Positions 38,346 to 47,384 are shown, counted from the stretch's first letter. The stretch: DNA of 64,000 nt from Granulicella sp. L46 (GCF_009765785.1 NZ_LMUT01000003.1:421570-485569); one strand, 5' to 3'. The notes: a model not told the origin generated them from the letters alone. Numbers and translations: made by a program.

Positions 38346-40787
38346 ATGACCCAAGGCACCCCCATCATCGGCACCTCTCCTCTCCGTAAGGAGGGCCGCG
38401 CCAAGGTCCTGGGCGCCGCCCAATACATCGACGACCAAACCCTCCCCGACATGTGGCACGGCTGCACCATCCGCTCCACCATAGCTCGAGGCCGCATCCG
38501 CAACATCACCTTCGCCCCGCACATCAACTGGTCCGACTACGCCATCGTCCACGCCGCCGACATCCCCGGCGAGAACACCATCGTCCACCTAACAAAAGAC
38601 CACCCCTGCCTGGCCGCGCACCAAATAAACCACGTAGCCGAGCCCATCCTCCTCCTCGCCCATCCCGACAAGTCCGCCCTCCTCGCCGCCAAAGCCGCCA
38701 TCACCATCGACTACGAAGAGCTCCCCGGAATCTTCACTATCGAAGCCTCCGAGTCCGCAGCCGACAACGACGACACCGCCAACATCATCTGGCCCGGCTC
38801 CTCCGAAGGTGGCACCCCCAACTGCTTCAAGACCTACCAGATGTACACCGGAGAAGCCGCCGCCACCGAAGACGCAATCGCCGCAGCCTTCGAATCCGCC
38901 GACCACATCATCGAAGGCGAGTACACCACCGGCGCCCAGGAGCAGCTCTACATCGAACCCAACGGCGTCATCGCCGAATGCGATTTAGACCCCGCGACAG
39001 GTCACGTTCGTGGAGTAACGGTTCGCGGCTCCATGCAATGCCCTTTCTACCTCGTCCACGCGCTAACCCTCGTCTTCAACCTCCCCGAAGAAAAGTGTCG
39101 CGTCATCCAGGTAGAAACCGGCGGAGCCTTCGGCGGCAAAGAAGACTTCCCCTCCGTCATCGGCTCGCACGCCGCGCTCCTCGCAATGAAGTCCGGCCAC
39201 CCCGTAAAAATTATCTACGACCGCGGCGAAGACATGGCCGCCACCACCAAGCGCCACCCCTCCCGCACTCGCCTCCGCACGGCAGTCTCTCGCGACGGCA
39301 AACTCCTCGCCGGCACTATCGACATCGCCATCGACGGCGGCGCCTACGCCACGCTCTCCCCCGTCGTCCTCTCGCGCGCAACCATCCACGCCCCCGGCCC
39401 GTACAAGTGGCCAGCCCTTCGAGTCCGCTCCAAAGCAATGGCCACCAACATCCCACCCCACGGTGCCTTCCGAGGCTTCGGCGCACCGCAGTCCCTCTTC
39501 GCGCTAGAGCGCCACATGGACAAGATCGCCCACACGCTCAACCTCTCCCCCGAAGAAATCCGCCGCCAAAACTTCCTCGCCACCGGAGACACGACAGCCA
39601 CAGGTCAAACGTTGGTTGAGAAAATGGATATGCAGCACCTCCTAACGCGCGCGCTGTCCGACTCCGACTACCACGCCAAGCGCGCCCGCTTCCGCACCTC
39701 CAATCCCACATCCCAAATCAAGCGCGGAGTAGGCATCGCCACCTTCATGCACGGCACCGGCTTCACCGGCTCCGGCGAGCGCCGCCTCAACTCGCTAGTC
39801 CACCTAGACATCCTTCCCGACGGCCGCCCCCAAATCCTCGTCTCCTCCACCGAATTCGGCCAGGGCACCAACACCATCCTCTGCCAGGTCGCCGCCGAAA
39901 CCCTCCACCTCCCCTACGACGACATCCTCATCCACGAAGTCGACACCGCCGTCGTCCCCAACTCCGGCCCCACTGTAGCCTCCCGCACCGCCATGATCGT
40001 AGGCAAGCTAGTAGAGCGCGCAGCCCTCGAAATCTTAACCACCCTCCGCGACCACGAGCACCTCCCCACCCCGCACACTCGCGCCGACTTCATCGCCGCC
40101 GCTAAGTGCTACCACGCGAAGCACGCCCGCCTCCACGACCCCCATGCGAAGCACGGCCCTCTATGCGCCTCCGTCCGCTACGAACCCGCCACCAAAATCT
40201 TTTGGGACGACGACGTCTATCGCGGCGACGCCTATCCCGGCTACGCCTGGGCCGTCTACGTAGCCGAAGTAGCCGTAGACCTCGACACCTACATGGCCAC
40301 GGTCACCCGCTTCGACGCCCTGCAAGAAGTAGGCCGCGTCCTCCACCCCATCCTCGCGCGCGGCCAAATCGAAGGTGGAGTAGCCCAAGGCATCGGCTAC
40401 GCCCTCTACGAAAAGTGCGTCTACAAAGACGGCCACCTGATGAACAACCAGATGACCAACTACATCATGCCCACCAGCGCGGACCTCCCCACCATCCACG
40501 TCCACTTCGAAGAAGTCCCCAGCCCCCACGGCCCTGGCGGCGCCAAAGGCATTGGCGAGCTCCCCATGGACGGCCCCGCCCCCGCAATCCTAAACGCCAT
40601 CGAAGACGCCACCGGCATCGCCTTCAACAACATCCCCCTTCTCCCCGAAGACATCTTCGAACGCCTAACCGCGTTCACCACCCACCCCCACGGCGGCACC
40701 GAAGACCTCGACCCATCAAAAGACAGAGATACCCGCGTAGAAGAAGTCCAGGCCACCCGCACCGAGTCCCCCGAGGTGCCCGCATGA
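38346..40787 (+). CDS. xdhB: Molybdenum hydroxylase large subunit, xanthine dehydrogenase type
   Basis: The molybdopterin-binding subunit of a three-part XDH-family enzyme that hydroxylates purines or aldehydes. It has 813 residues. The Mo-site loops are GGAFGGKED (259-267), GAFRGFGAPQ (373-382) and GGAKGIGELPM near 740, whose Glu is the catalytic base. By eye, Glu266 and Arg344 (SRATIHAPGPYKWP) occupy the places of the two residues that hold purine in xanthine oxidase, which favours a purine substrate over aldehydes. The partners are the FeS subunit at 41177 and the FAD subunit at 42416. The symbol follows the E. coli-like scheme only loosely. Confidence 0.92.
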   Translation: MTQGTPIIGTSPLRKEGRAKVLGAAQYIDDQTLPDMWHGCTIRSTIARGRIRNITFAPHINWSDYAIVHAADIPGENTIVHLTKDHPCLAAHQINHVAEPILLLAHPDKSALLAAKAAITIDYEELPGIFTIEASESAADNDDTANIIWPGSSEGGTPNCFKTYQMYTGEAAATEDAIAAAFESADHIIEGEYTTGAQEQLYIEPNGVIAECDLDPATGHVRGVTVRGSMQCPFYLVHALTLVFNLPEEKCRVIQVETGGAFGGKEDFPSVIGSHAALLAMKSGHPVKIIYDRGEDMAATTKRHPSRTRLRTAVSRDGKLLAGTIDIAIDGGAYATLSPVVLSRATIHAPGPYKWPALRVRSKAMATNIPPHGAFRGFGAPQSLFALERHMDKIAHTLNLSPEEIRRQNFLATGDTTATGQTLVEKMDMQHLLTRALSDSDYHAKRARFRTSNPTSQIKRGVGIATFMHGTGFTGSGERRLNSLVHLDILPDGRPQILVSSTEFGQGTNTILCQVAAETLHLPYDDILIHEVDTAVVPNSGPTVASRTAMIVGKLVERAALEILTTLRDHEHLPTPHTRADFIAAAKCYHAKHARLHDPHAKHGPLCASVRYEPATKIFWDDDVYRGDAYPGYAWAVYVAEVAVDLDTYMATVTRFDALQEVGRVLHPILARGQIEGGVAQGIGYALYEKCVYKDGHLMNNQMTNYIMPTSADLPTIHVHFEEVPSPHGPGGAKGIGELPMDGPAPAILNAIEDATGIAFNNIPLLPEDIFERLTAFTTHPHGGTEDLDPSKDRDTRVEEVQATRTESPEVPA

Positions 40788-40814
40788 GCCTTTGCGCTCA
40801 CATCTCCTGCAGTC

Positions 40815-40940
40815 TTTGTTTTTCTTTCTGTCATTCCCTCTGGGGATCTGCTTCTGCACTCGCCTCTAGGTACCCCAAGGCTTCAGCCTTGGGTCTCATA
40901 TCCGCCCCAACGAGGAGGGCTTTAGCCCCTGGGGTATGCC
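40815..40940. repeat. Compound intergenic repeat (type 1 plus palindromic type)
   Basis: A TTTCTTTCTGTCATTCCCTC copy (about 40821-40856) is followed by a paired palindrome: GTACCCCAAGGCTTCAGCCT then, about 40 bases later, GGGCTTTAGCCCCTGGGGTA (about 40869-40938). An almost identical arrangement occurs at 46662-46780. It separates xdhB from the 66-codon gene and would fold into stem-loops in RNA. Confidence 0.8.
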
Positions 40941-40976
40941 TTCCTCCATCTATGCACTTCACCTTAAGGCGAACCC

Positions 40977-41177
40977 ATGGAACGCATAATTCGTATTGCG
41001 GTCGGCACAGTACTGCTTCTTCTTTCCTATAAGGTCGTGAGTCTTCTTTATGAACCGACTAAGAAAAAAGCCTTGGAAGATAAGTTTCCAATGTTCGCTG
41101 CTCACCCCAGGTTGTTCGGATGGGGCATCGTATGCGTCTTCCTTTTCCTGTATCTGACGTGGACCGTCGTATCGTAA
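40977..41177 (+). CDS. Small two-helix membrane protein within the xdh operon
   Basis: A 66-residue hypothetical protein with helices at about 5-24 (IRIAVGTVLLLLSYKVVSLL) and 45-65, linked by a charged segment EPTKKKALEDKF. AAGGCGAACC lies just before the ATG. Its stop codon TAA overlaps the ATG of the next gene by one base (TAATG at 41175-41179), so translation is likely coupled to the FeS subunit, which supports its reality. No family recognised. A role in membrane tethering of the dehydrogenase would be a guess. Confidence 0.65.
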   Translation: MERIIRIAVGTVLLLLSYKVVSLLYEPTKKKALEDKFPMFAAHPRLFGWGIVCVFLFLYLTWTVVS

Positions 41178-41704
41178 TGAAAAATTTAACCACCATCACG
41201 CTAACCATCAACAACACGCCAACAACCCTAACCGTCCCACCCATGAAGCGTCTCCTCGACGTCCTCCGCGAAGACCTCCATCTAACCGGCACGAAAGAAG
41301 GCTGCGGCGAAGGCGAATGCGGAGCCTGCGCCATCCTCTTCAACGGCGAGCTAGCCAACTCCTGCCTAATCCCCGCTCTGCAAGCCAACAACGCCACCCT
41401 AACCACCATCGAAGGCCTCGCGCCGAACGCCGCGCACCTCCACCCCATCCAGCAATGTTTCCTCGAGCAAGGCGGAGCCCAATGCGGCATCTGCACCCCC
41501 GGCATGATCCTCGCCACCCACCATCTCTTAGCCCAACACCCCAACCCCACCGACACCGAAATCCACGAAGGCCTCTCCGGCAACCTCTGCCGCTGCACGG
41601 GCTACATGCGCATCTTCGAGTCCGTAAAGCAAGCCGCCATCGCATCCGCGCAGTCAATCGCTGCCCATGCCCCTCAATCCCCACCCCATAACCTGTCATC
41701 CTGA
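41177..41704 (+). CDS. xdhC: Molybdenum hydroxylase [2Fe-2S] subunit
   Basis: The 175-residue electron-transfer subunit with two [2Fe-2S] clusters. The plant-type cluster lies in GCGEGECGACAILFNG with a later Cys (about 40-65), and the second in CGICTPGM...CRCTGY (about 100-140). The start MKNLTTITL at 41177 is chosen because of the TAATG overlap with the small membrane gene; longer alternatives upstream lack similarity. It hands electrons from the Mo subunit (38346-40787) to the FAD subunit (42416-43291). Note the symbol clashes with the unrelated XdhC maturation protein below. Confidence 0.93.
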   Translation: MKNLTTITLTINNTPTTLTVPPMKRLLDVLREDLHLTGTKEGCGEGECGACAILFNGELANSCLIPALQANNATLTTIEGLAPNAAHLHPIQQCFLEQGGAQCGICTPGMILATHHLLAQHPNPTDTEIHEGLSGNLCRCTGYMRIFESVKQAAIASAQSIAAHAPQSPPHNLSS

Positions 41705-42044
41705 GCGAAGCGCAGCGCAGCCGAAGGACCCCGATACATTCAACTGACCGCGACTCTCCAGACGTTTCTCACCCGACCACCCTATGCATGGCGGCTCAAA
41801 TCGCTAACTCCCGAACTTGTCCTCCTTCGCGACGCGGAAGATCTGCTTTTTCTTTTATCGCTGCCGATGCTCTTCCCTTTCTTTCTGTCATTCCCTTTGG
41901 AAATCTGCTCTTCCCTTCGGCTTCGAGTCAACGGGCCGACGATCCAGGATCCATTCAATACCTCGCTGCATCCCGAATCGCCGGCCCATCACCGCAGGCG
42001 AATGTCTGGTGCGAGGCCACACCTCGCAACCGCGACAAAACCAG
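41705..42044. repeat. Intergenic stretch with repeats
   Basis: The sequence after the FeS subunit holds a GTCATCCTGAGCGAAGCGCA-type repeat (41696-41731, beginning inside the end of the FeS gene) and a TTTCTTTCTGTCATTCCCTT-type repeat (41878-41914). The rest has open frames that are made of these repeats and look non-coding. Nothing else seen. Confidence 0.65.
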
Positions 42045-42239
42045 CTACTTCTTCAAAGCACTCAAAATCTCTTTCTGATTGGAAAGAATCTCTTTCTGAT
42101 TTGTCAGAATTTGATCGAGAGCTTTTTGGTTCTTCTGAATATCCCCTTGGTTATTGAGAATTGCCGCTTGATTCTTAAGAATCGTCTCTTGATTGTGGAG
42201 AATCGTCTTCTGATTTGCTAAAACTTCTTGGTCCGGCAT
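42045..42239 (-). CDS. Small coiled-coil protein of ILxNQ heptads
   Basis: A 64-residue protein made almost wholly of seven-residue units: VLANQKT, ILHNQET, ILKNQAA, ILNNQGD, IQKNQKA, then after a three-residue shift ILTNQKE, ILSNQKE, ILSALKK. The consensus is ILxNQxx, which predicts one continuous coiled coil with Asn at regular core or flanking positions, a pattern that often sets oligomer order and register. A GAGGAAC ribosome-binding site lies just before the ATG. It is read opposite to the xdh genes, between the FeS and FAD subunits. Function unknown. Confidence 0.8.
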   Translation of the reverse strand: MPDQEVLANQKTILHNQETILKNQAAILNNQGDIQKNQKALDQILTNQKEILSNQKEILSALKK

Positions 42240-42415
42240 AGTTCCTCGTTTCTCCTAACGCAGGCATCCAGATTGGGCGTGGCGTCGATTGTGTAGTTCG
42301 CATCTCAGCGAACGTCTCGACTTAGCCTATGCCCTTGAAATTTGCTCCGCCAGTGACAACTGTCACCGCTGATTCACCTACACTATCGATTCCACTACGC
42401 TCTGCCCTCTACCTC

Positions 42416-43291
42416 ATGCACTCCGACCCCACCCAATTCGCCCTAACCGCCCCAGCCACCCTCGCCGAGGCCCTAACCCTCCTTGCCGAAAACCCCGGCC
42501 AACACACCCCCATTGCCGGAGGCACCGAGCTAATGGTCGCCGTCGCCGCCGGCCGCCTCAACCAAAAATCCCTCCTCTCCATCAGCCACCTCCCCGAGCT
42601 CCGCTTCATCCACGCCACCCCCAACGCCATCGCCATCGGCGCCAACACCACCTTCACCGACATCCGCCGCAACCCCACCATCGCGCGCGACCTTCCCCTC
42701 CTCACCCAATCCGCCTCCTGGACCGGCTCCATCGCCAACCAGAACCGCGCCACCCTCGGCGGCAACCTCTGCAACGCCTCTCCCGCGGCCGACACCCCAC
42801 CAGCCCTCCTCGCCTACAACGCCACCGTTACCCTCATCTCCTCAACCACCACCCGCATCATCCCCTACACCGACTTCCACCAAGCCTACAAACGCACCGC
42901 CCTACGCCCCGACGAGCTCCTCCATAGCGTAACCATCCCCCGCATCTACGCCCACCACCAACACTTCATCCGCAAAGTAGGCACCCGCAACGCGCAAGCC
43001 ATCTCCAAGACAGCGTTAGCCGCCATCGCCCTCCTCCAAAACCAAACCATCCAGGAAATCCGCCTGGCCGCCGCGTCCTTAGCCGACCGCCCCATCCGCC
43101 TCTACGCCACCGAAGCCGCCCTCACCCAAGCCTCCCTAGCCCCCGCCGACTTCCCCACCACCCTCCGCCAAGCCCGCGCCGCCTTGGCCTCCGAATCCCA
43201 CCCCATCGACGACATCCGCTCCACCGCCCGCTACCGCTCCGCCGTAGCCGCCAACCTCCTCGAGCAATTTCTCCGCTCCCTCACGCCTTAG
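42416..43291 (+). CDS. xdhA: Molybdenum hydroxylase FAD-binding subunit
   Basis: The 291-residue FAD subunit of the CoxM/XdhB type, which passes electrons to NAD+ or another acceptor. The FAD-binding motifs are PIAGGTELMV (about 40-49) and ATLGGNLCNASPAADTPPALLA (about 105-126). The start at 42416 (MHSDPTQFALTAP) is preferred; a longer form from 42329 adds 29 atypical residues. RKVGTRNAQAISK is the conserved C-terminal-domain segment. It completes the three-subunit enzyme with the upstream genes but is separated from them by repeats and by the reverse-strand heptad gene. Confidence 0.92.
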   Translation: MHSDPTQFALTAPATLAEALTLLAENPGQHTPIAGGTELMVAVAAGRLNQKSLLSISHLPELRFIHATPNAIAIGANTTFTDIRRNPTIARDLPLLTQSASWTGSIANQNRATLGGNLCNASPAADTPPALLAYNATVTLISSTTTRIIPYTDFHQAYKRTALRPDELLHSVTIPRIYAHHQHFIRKVGTRNAQAISKTALAAIALLQNQTIQEIRLAAASLADRPIRLYATEAALTQASLAPADFPTTLRQARAALASESHPIDDIRSTARYRSAVAANLLEQFLRSLTP

Positions 43292-43358
43292 GCCACCACG
43301 GAAACGGGTGCCCCAGGTCCCGCTTTTGGGACCTGGGAGAGAACAGAGTCCGAACCCG

Positions 43359-44447
43359 CTACCCCGCCGCAACCAGCGAAGCCCAAGCCGCCAGCGCCCC
43401 ATTAAAACTCGTATAAAACCCATAAGCGTCATACACCGCGCTCCCCCAACTTCCCTGCACCTCTGCCGACAGCGCCGCACTCTGCACCGGGTCCGACACA
43501 TTCCTCACAAACCCAAACGCCACCCCCGCCGCCTTGCACACGTCCCCCAACACCGCATCATCCATCTCGATGCACGCGTACGTCGCATACGTCCCAGCCG
43601 TAGTCCCCACCACAAACGTAGGCGTAGTCAGCAACGACACGGCACCGCCCGTAGCATCCACCACCTTCGGCTGCGTGTCCCCCGCATTCAACCCATCCGG
43701 ATCCAAATCAAAGATCGAATACTTCGTCCCGTAATACGAATTAAACTGAGTCACCAACCCCTGCAGATCGCTCTCCGTAGTCGGCACCGGAAACAGCAAG
43801 CTCCCAAGCCCCGCCTTATGCAACACCGTCTCCTTAGCCGACCACCCATTCGCATACATCGGCCAACTCCCCTGCGCCTTCCCCTTCTCATACAGCGTCC
43901 CCGCACTCACCGCCCGCACCGTCCCCACATGATCCCCCACCATCGCCCCACCAGCCGTCCCAATCGACACCACCAGCCCCGGCTTCACCTCCTTAATCAA
44001 CATCTTCATCATCGCCGTCAGCTGCGTCTCTCCCGGAAAATCCAGATGCGTATTCGACTTCCACAGCAGCACCCGCTTCCCCCCAACCTCCACCAGTCGC
44101 CACTCCCCCCAATAGCTCCACCCGCTCACCGCAGTTGACGGCATGCCCACCGCATACTTCGTCCACCCACCCCAGCTCCCCGAGTTCCTATCCGAATAGG
44201 GCATCGCCGTCCCACTCGCGCAGAACACATGCTGCATCGCCGCCCACTCAGCCTCTGCCCAGGTAATCACCACCGCATCCGCCGCCGGCAGCCCACTTCC
44301 GCTGCTAGTCACCAGCGTAGGAGCAACCTGCCCCACCGCGCTCCAATCAATCACCGGCAGCTCCGGCGTCGACGAAATCACCGGCTCAAACCTCTTCTGC
44401 TTCTCCGTGACAAATAAACGCGCAGGCCGATACGGGGGGACACTCAT
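43359..44447 (-). CDS. Nucleoside phosphorylase/nucleosidase-like protein (PNP_UDP type)
   Basis: A 362-residue protein with a phosphorylase-fold core: ADAVVITWAEAEWAAM (about 57-72), PGLVVSIGTAGGAMVGDHVG (about 156, the phosphate/ribose loop), ACIEMDDAVLGDVCKAAGVAF (about 293, where Glu-Met-Asp binds ribose in nucleosidases) and VRNVSDPV near 317 with the catalytic Asp. It is longer than MTAN or DeoD owing to an N-terminal extension and an inserted middle. GAGGTG precedes the ATG. It converges on the xdh operon; release of hypoxanthine or xanthine would fit, but that is inference. Confidence 0.78.
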   Translation of the reverse strand: MSVPPYRPARLFVTEKQKRFEPVISSTPELPVIDWSAVGQVAPTLVTSSGSGLPAADAVVITWAEAEWAAMQHVFCASGTAMPYSDRNSGSWGGWTKYAVGMPSTAVSGWSYWGEWRLVEVGGKRVLLWKSNTHLDFPGETQLTAMMKMLIKEVKPGLVVSIGTAGGAMVGDHVGTVRAVSAGTLYEKGKAQGSWPMYANGWSAKETVLHKAGLGSLLFPVPTTESDLQGLVTQFNSYYGTKYSIFDLDPDGLNAGDTQPKVVDATGGAVSLLTTPTFVVGTTAGTYATYACIEMDDAVLGDVCKAAGVAFGFVRNVSDPVQSAALSAEVQGSWGSAVYDAYGFYTSFNGALAAWASLVAAG

Positions 44448-44559
44448 GGATTCACCTCAGCTCTCTTGGACGGCAATCCCACCCCATCCGTCTACTCCGC
44501 CGTCGCAGCCGAAGCCGGCCCCCCAAACGGTCAACCCTTCCAGCACCATCGTGCGTTCA

Positions 44560-44604
44560 GACGTCAGTGGCTCCTCATCCCGGGGATGAGGAGCCACTGG
44601 CGTC
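44560..44604. terminator. Long near-perfect hairpin between two minus-strand genes
   Basis: A 21-bp stem with a single mismatch (44560-44580 pairing with 44584-44604; arms centred on cagtggctcctcatcc) and a three-base loop. It lies 29 bases after the stop codon of the lipoprotein gene as read on the minus strand, so it is placed to end that transcript. No T-run follows in either direction, so Rho-dependent pausing, a transcript-protecting stem or another role is possible. Confidence 0.7.
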
Positions 44605-44632
44605 ACGACAAATTCAGATCCGGCGACCAGCT

Positions 44633-45208
44633 CTACTCAGCCAGCGCAATCGTATGTTGTTCTCCCGCACGCAGCCGCACCATCTGGCCCGGCAGCGCTA
44701 CCGCCCGGAACAACGCAACGTTCCCCAACATTTTGTCCGGTCCGGGCTCCGACGCAATCGCCCATCCCTCGGGCACCGGCTGCTCCACCACGAACACTAC
44801 CGGCCGCTCGAACTGGTTCTTCATCAGGTAGTCCTTCTCCTTAACCACCACGACACTCCGCTGCACGGTCCCATTCACGAGCTCGCCCTTCACATGGTCC
44901 GCCGTAAACTGGCTATCCAGGTGGCACACCGACAAATCCAGCTGCGCGACCGACCTCTCCCCGCTCGCACCTGGCGCGCCCCCTCCCACCGGCTTTCCCT
45001 GCGGCACGCTCACTCCGACGATCCCATCCACCTGATCCTGCAGGATCAAGCAGTCCTGGTTCACATGAATTTCCTGAAAGTCCGGGGCCGTCGCCATCGC
45101 CACGGTCTCCCGAACACCCGAATGCCGGCATCCGACCAGTCCAAACAAGCTAACCAGTCCCAGCATTCCCGCTCCGACCCATTTAGATCCAACTGTTTTG
45201 GTCATCAT
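44633..45208 (-). CDS. Putative lipoprotein, unknown
   Basis: A 191-residue hypothetical protein with a lipoprotein signal peptide; the lipobox is LVGC (about 25-28). The mature part has no recognised domain. Notable segments are APDFQEIHVNQDCLILQDQ, GERSVAQLDLSVCHLDSQF and the late LFRAVALPGQMVRLRAGEQH, all beta-like; two further cysteines (C54 region and C96 region) could pair. AAGGTG is seven bases before the ATG. It would be anchored to a membrane on the periplasmic side. Its neighbours give no clue. Confidence 0.7.
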   Translation of the reverse strand: MMTKTVGSKWVGAGMLGLVSLFGLVGCRHSGVRETVAMATAPDFQEIHVNQDCLILQDQVDGIVGVSVPQGKPVGGGAPGASGERSVAQLDLSVCHLDSQFTADHVKGELVNGTVQRSVVVVKEKDYLMKNQFERPVVFVVEQPVPEGWAIASEPGPDKMLGNVALFRAVALPGQMVRLRAGEQHTIALAE

Positions 45209-45483
45209 GTGCGTTCACCTTGCGCATCATTCTTATCCACCTATGGTGCCACTGCAAGAGCCCGAAAGGTGTACAACCCCCAACCAAAGGTCCTATAACC
45301 CATGGTCACTAAAGTTGCTAGTGAAAAATCGCGAAGCGGAATCTCCTGTGGTTCACTTGCGCGATTTTGTCCTGTCATGGCAAAGCTAGCAGCTAGCCCT
45401 AGCCGAGAAAAGCCTAAAGAAAACAGGCGTACCTCCTCGAATACCCTAAAATAAACGCAACAGCGCCTCCACGGAGCAGCCGC

Positions 45484-45822
45484 ATGTTAGAGCTCGCCAA
45501 AGCCGCCACCTTCTTCGCCTGCATCCTCTCCCTCTACTGGACAGCCATCAGCGCCTTCTTCATCCCCGGCCTCCACTGGCAGGACCGCCTCTTCCTTGCC
45601 CTCGCCCGCCTCACCCTCGCCGCGGCCATCTGCGTGCTCAGCGGCCTCATCTTCCGCCTCCCCACCCGCACCAATCCCGACGCCCACCTGCCCCTCACCT
45701 CCACCCTCCCCATGCAACTCTTCTTCTGGGCCGCCCCCATCCTGACGCTCCTCTTCCTAGCCTCCTGGTACCTAACCTGCGGAGCCCCCACCTTCACCAC
45801 CCACTACCCCGCTTGCAGCTAA
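45484..45822 (+). CDS. Small membrane protein, unknown
   Basis: A 112-residue hypothetical protein with three hydrophobic helices at about 5-27, 35-57 and 78-98, joined by a PTRTNPDAH loop. A short ACGGAG ribosome-binding site lies seven bases before the ATG. Two cysteines near the end (C100 region and C111). Convergent with the next gene at 45837. No family recognised. Confidence 0.6.
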   Translation: MLELAKAATFFACILSLYWTAISAFFIPGLHWQDRLFLALARLTLAAAICVLSGLIFRLPTRTNPDAHLPLTSTLPMQLFFWAAPILTLLFLASWYLTCGAPTFTTHYPACS

Positions 45823-45836
45823 CCCACCACCCGCCG

Positions 45837-46298
45837 CTAAACCAAACTCCTCACCACAAACCATCCGAGCACCCCTGCGGCAAACCAATCGGAAACCAGC
45901 GCGGTGTACTCCTTGGCATTCCTGTTCTTTCCCGGAAGATGCACAAACCCCGCAAGCCCGTAATACAACCCTCCAACCATCGCAGCAGGAACCACCCACC
46001 CCGGCCGCACCACGCTAAAGATCCCCAGCGCCCCCATCGACAGGTTCGCGAAACCAATCTCCCGAACAATCGGCAACGCACTCGCGTCACGAATCCCGAA
46101 GATCTCCTCAGTGGTAAACCGAGGCTGAACCACCTGCCGAATCCCAGCAATAAACAGCCGCACCCCGACAGCCCAGAAAGTCCACCACCGCCCAATCAAC
46201 GCGAGGCTAGTAAAGCTCTCATGCAACCGCACCGCATCGATCGCAACCGAAGCCACCGGACAAACCAACAGCAACAGGACGACGCTAGCGAAATACAT
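45837..46298 (-). CDS. Four-helix membrane protein, unknown
   Basis: A 153-residue hypothetical integral membrane protein with helices at about 2-20, 36-55, 82-104 and 125-150. A charged central stretch VQPRFTTEEIFGIRDASALPIVREIGFANLSMG resembles those of small DUF6790/DUF4345-like proteins, but I am not certain. I chose ATG 46298 because GGGAGG lies six bases before it; GTG at 46304 is an in-frame alternative. Function unknown. Confidence 0.65.
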   Translation of the reverse strand: MYFASVVLLLLVCPVASVAIDAVRLHESFTSLALIGRWWTFWAVGVRLFIAGIRQVVQPRFTTEEIFGIRDASALPIVREIGFANLSMGALGIFSVVRPGWVVPAAMVGGLYYGLAGFVHLPGKNRNAKEYTALVSDWFAAGVLGWFVVRSLV

Positions 46299-46603
46299 AT
46301 CCACCCTCCCGCCAACCAGCCTAAAGCACTTGCCTCAGCCTTCGCGTTGCCGTCGCTCGTTTTTCGCCGTCATTCTGAGCCGCAGGCGAAGGACCCCCGC
46401 ATTGGCACTTGCCGTTGCCCTTGCAGTTGCCTCTCTTTCTGTCATTCCCTCCAGGAATCTGCTTCTTCCTCCGCCCCAACATTTGTCATCCTTTGCCTTC
46501 CCCAACGTTTGTCATCCTTCGCCATAGGCGGAGGATCTGCTTCTGCCCTTGCCGTTGCTTGTTTTACGCCGTCATCCTAGAGCGAAGCGAAGGATCCCTG
46601 TAT

Positions 46604-46668
46604 TGGTTTTCGCTTTTGCTTTTGCCCTTGCTTTTGCCCTTGCTTTTGCTTTTGCTTTTGCTTTTCTT
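46604..46668. repeat. Hexanucleotide simple-sequence tract (CTTTTG)n
   Basis: About 65 bases of six-base units TTTTGC alternating with TTGCCC variants. It abuts a dispersed repeat unit and lies in no gene. Such tracts can change length by slippage. Confidence 0.75.
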
Positions 46669-47384
46669 TCTGTCATCCCTCCGGGAATCTGCTTCTTCCT
46701 TCGCTTCTAGGTACCCCAAGGCTTCAGCCTTGGGTCTCATATCTCTCCCAAAGAAGCGGGCTTTAGCCCCTGGGGTATGCTTTCCCTTCTCCACTCCACC
46801 GAGGCCGGAGCTCTCCACATGAGCCCTTGCCTTTCTTCTGTCATTCCCTCAGGGAATCTCTTCTTCCTTCGCTCTTGCCTTTGCCGTTGCTCCTGAGATA
46901 GGTCCGGGCTTCAGCCCGGACATCAAGCAATCCACCCCATCGGGCTTTAGCCCCTGGGATATTCTCCCCCTCACCACTCCATCGAGGCCGAAGCTCTCCG
47001 CATGAGCCCTCGCCCTTCTTTCTGCCCTTCTGACCCTGAACCGATCCGAAGGAAAGGAACCCGCTTTCCAACCACCAACCCCGTCATCTCGACCGAAGCG
47101 CGCAGCGCGTAGCGGAGAGACCCCTGTATTGGCCTTTGCCCTTGCATTTTTCTACCGTCATCCTGAGCGAGCAGCGCGTAGCCGAAGGACCCGCCACCAG
47201 GCCAGTATCCCCGACTAGCCCCCGCCTTCCGGCCACAAACGTTGCCCGCCCTTACCCTCCCGGATTAGCAGCGGGCTTCAGCCCGCTGAAAAATCCCCGG
47301 CCATGATCAAGGGCTTTAGCTCTGGCCCCTGCTGCCGGACGCGCACCCGTTACATTCGCTTTGCCTCTTGTCCCAAACCTGTAT

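Noticed and set aside
38453-39619. Plus-strand open frame of 388 codons inside xdhB in another frame
   Set aside because: His/Arg/Pro-rich shadow; xdhB in the first frame has intact molybdenum-site motifs.
46409-46822. Hydrophobic Leu-rich frame in the repeat region
   Set aside because: Its sequence is made of the CTTTTG microsatellite and dispersed repeats; no ribosome-binding site.
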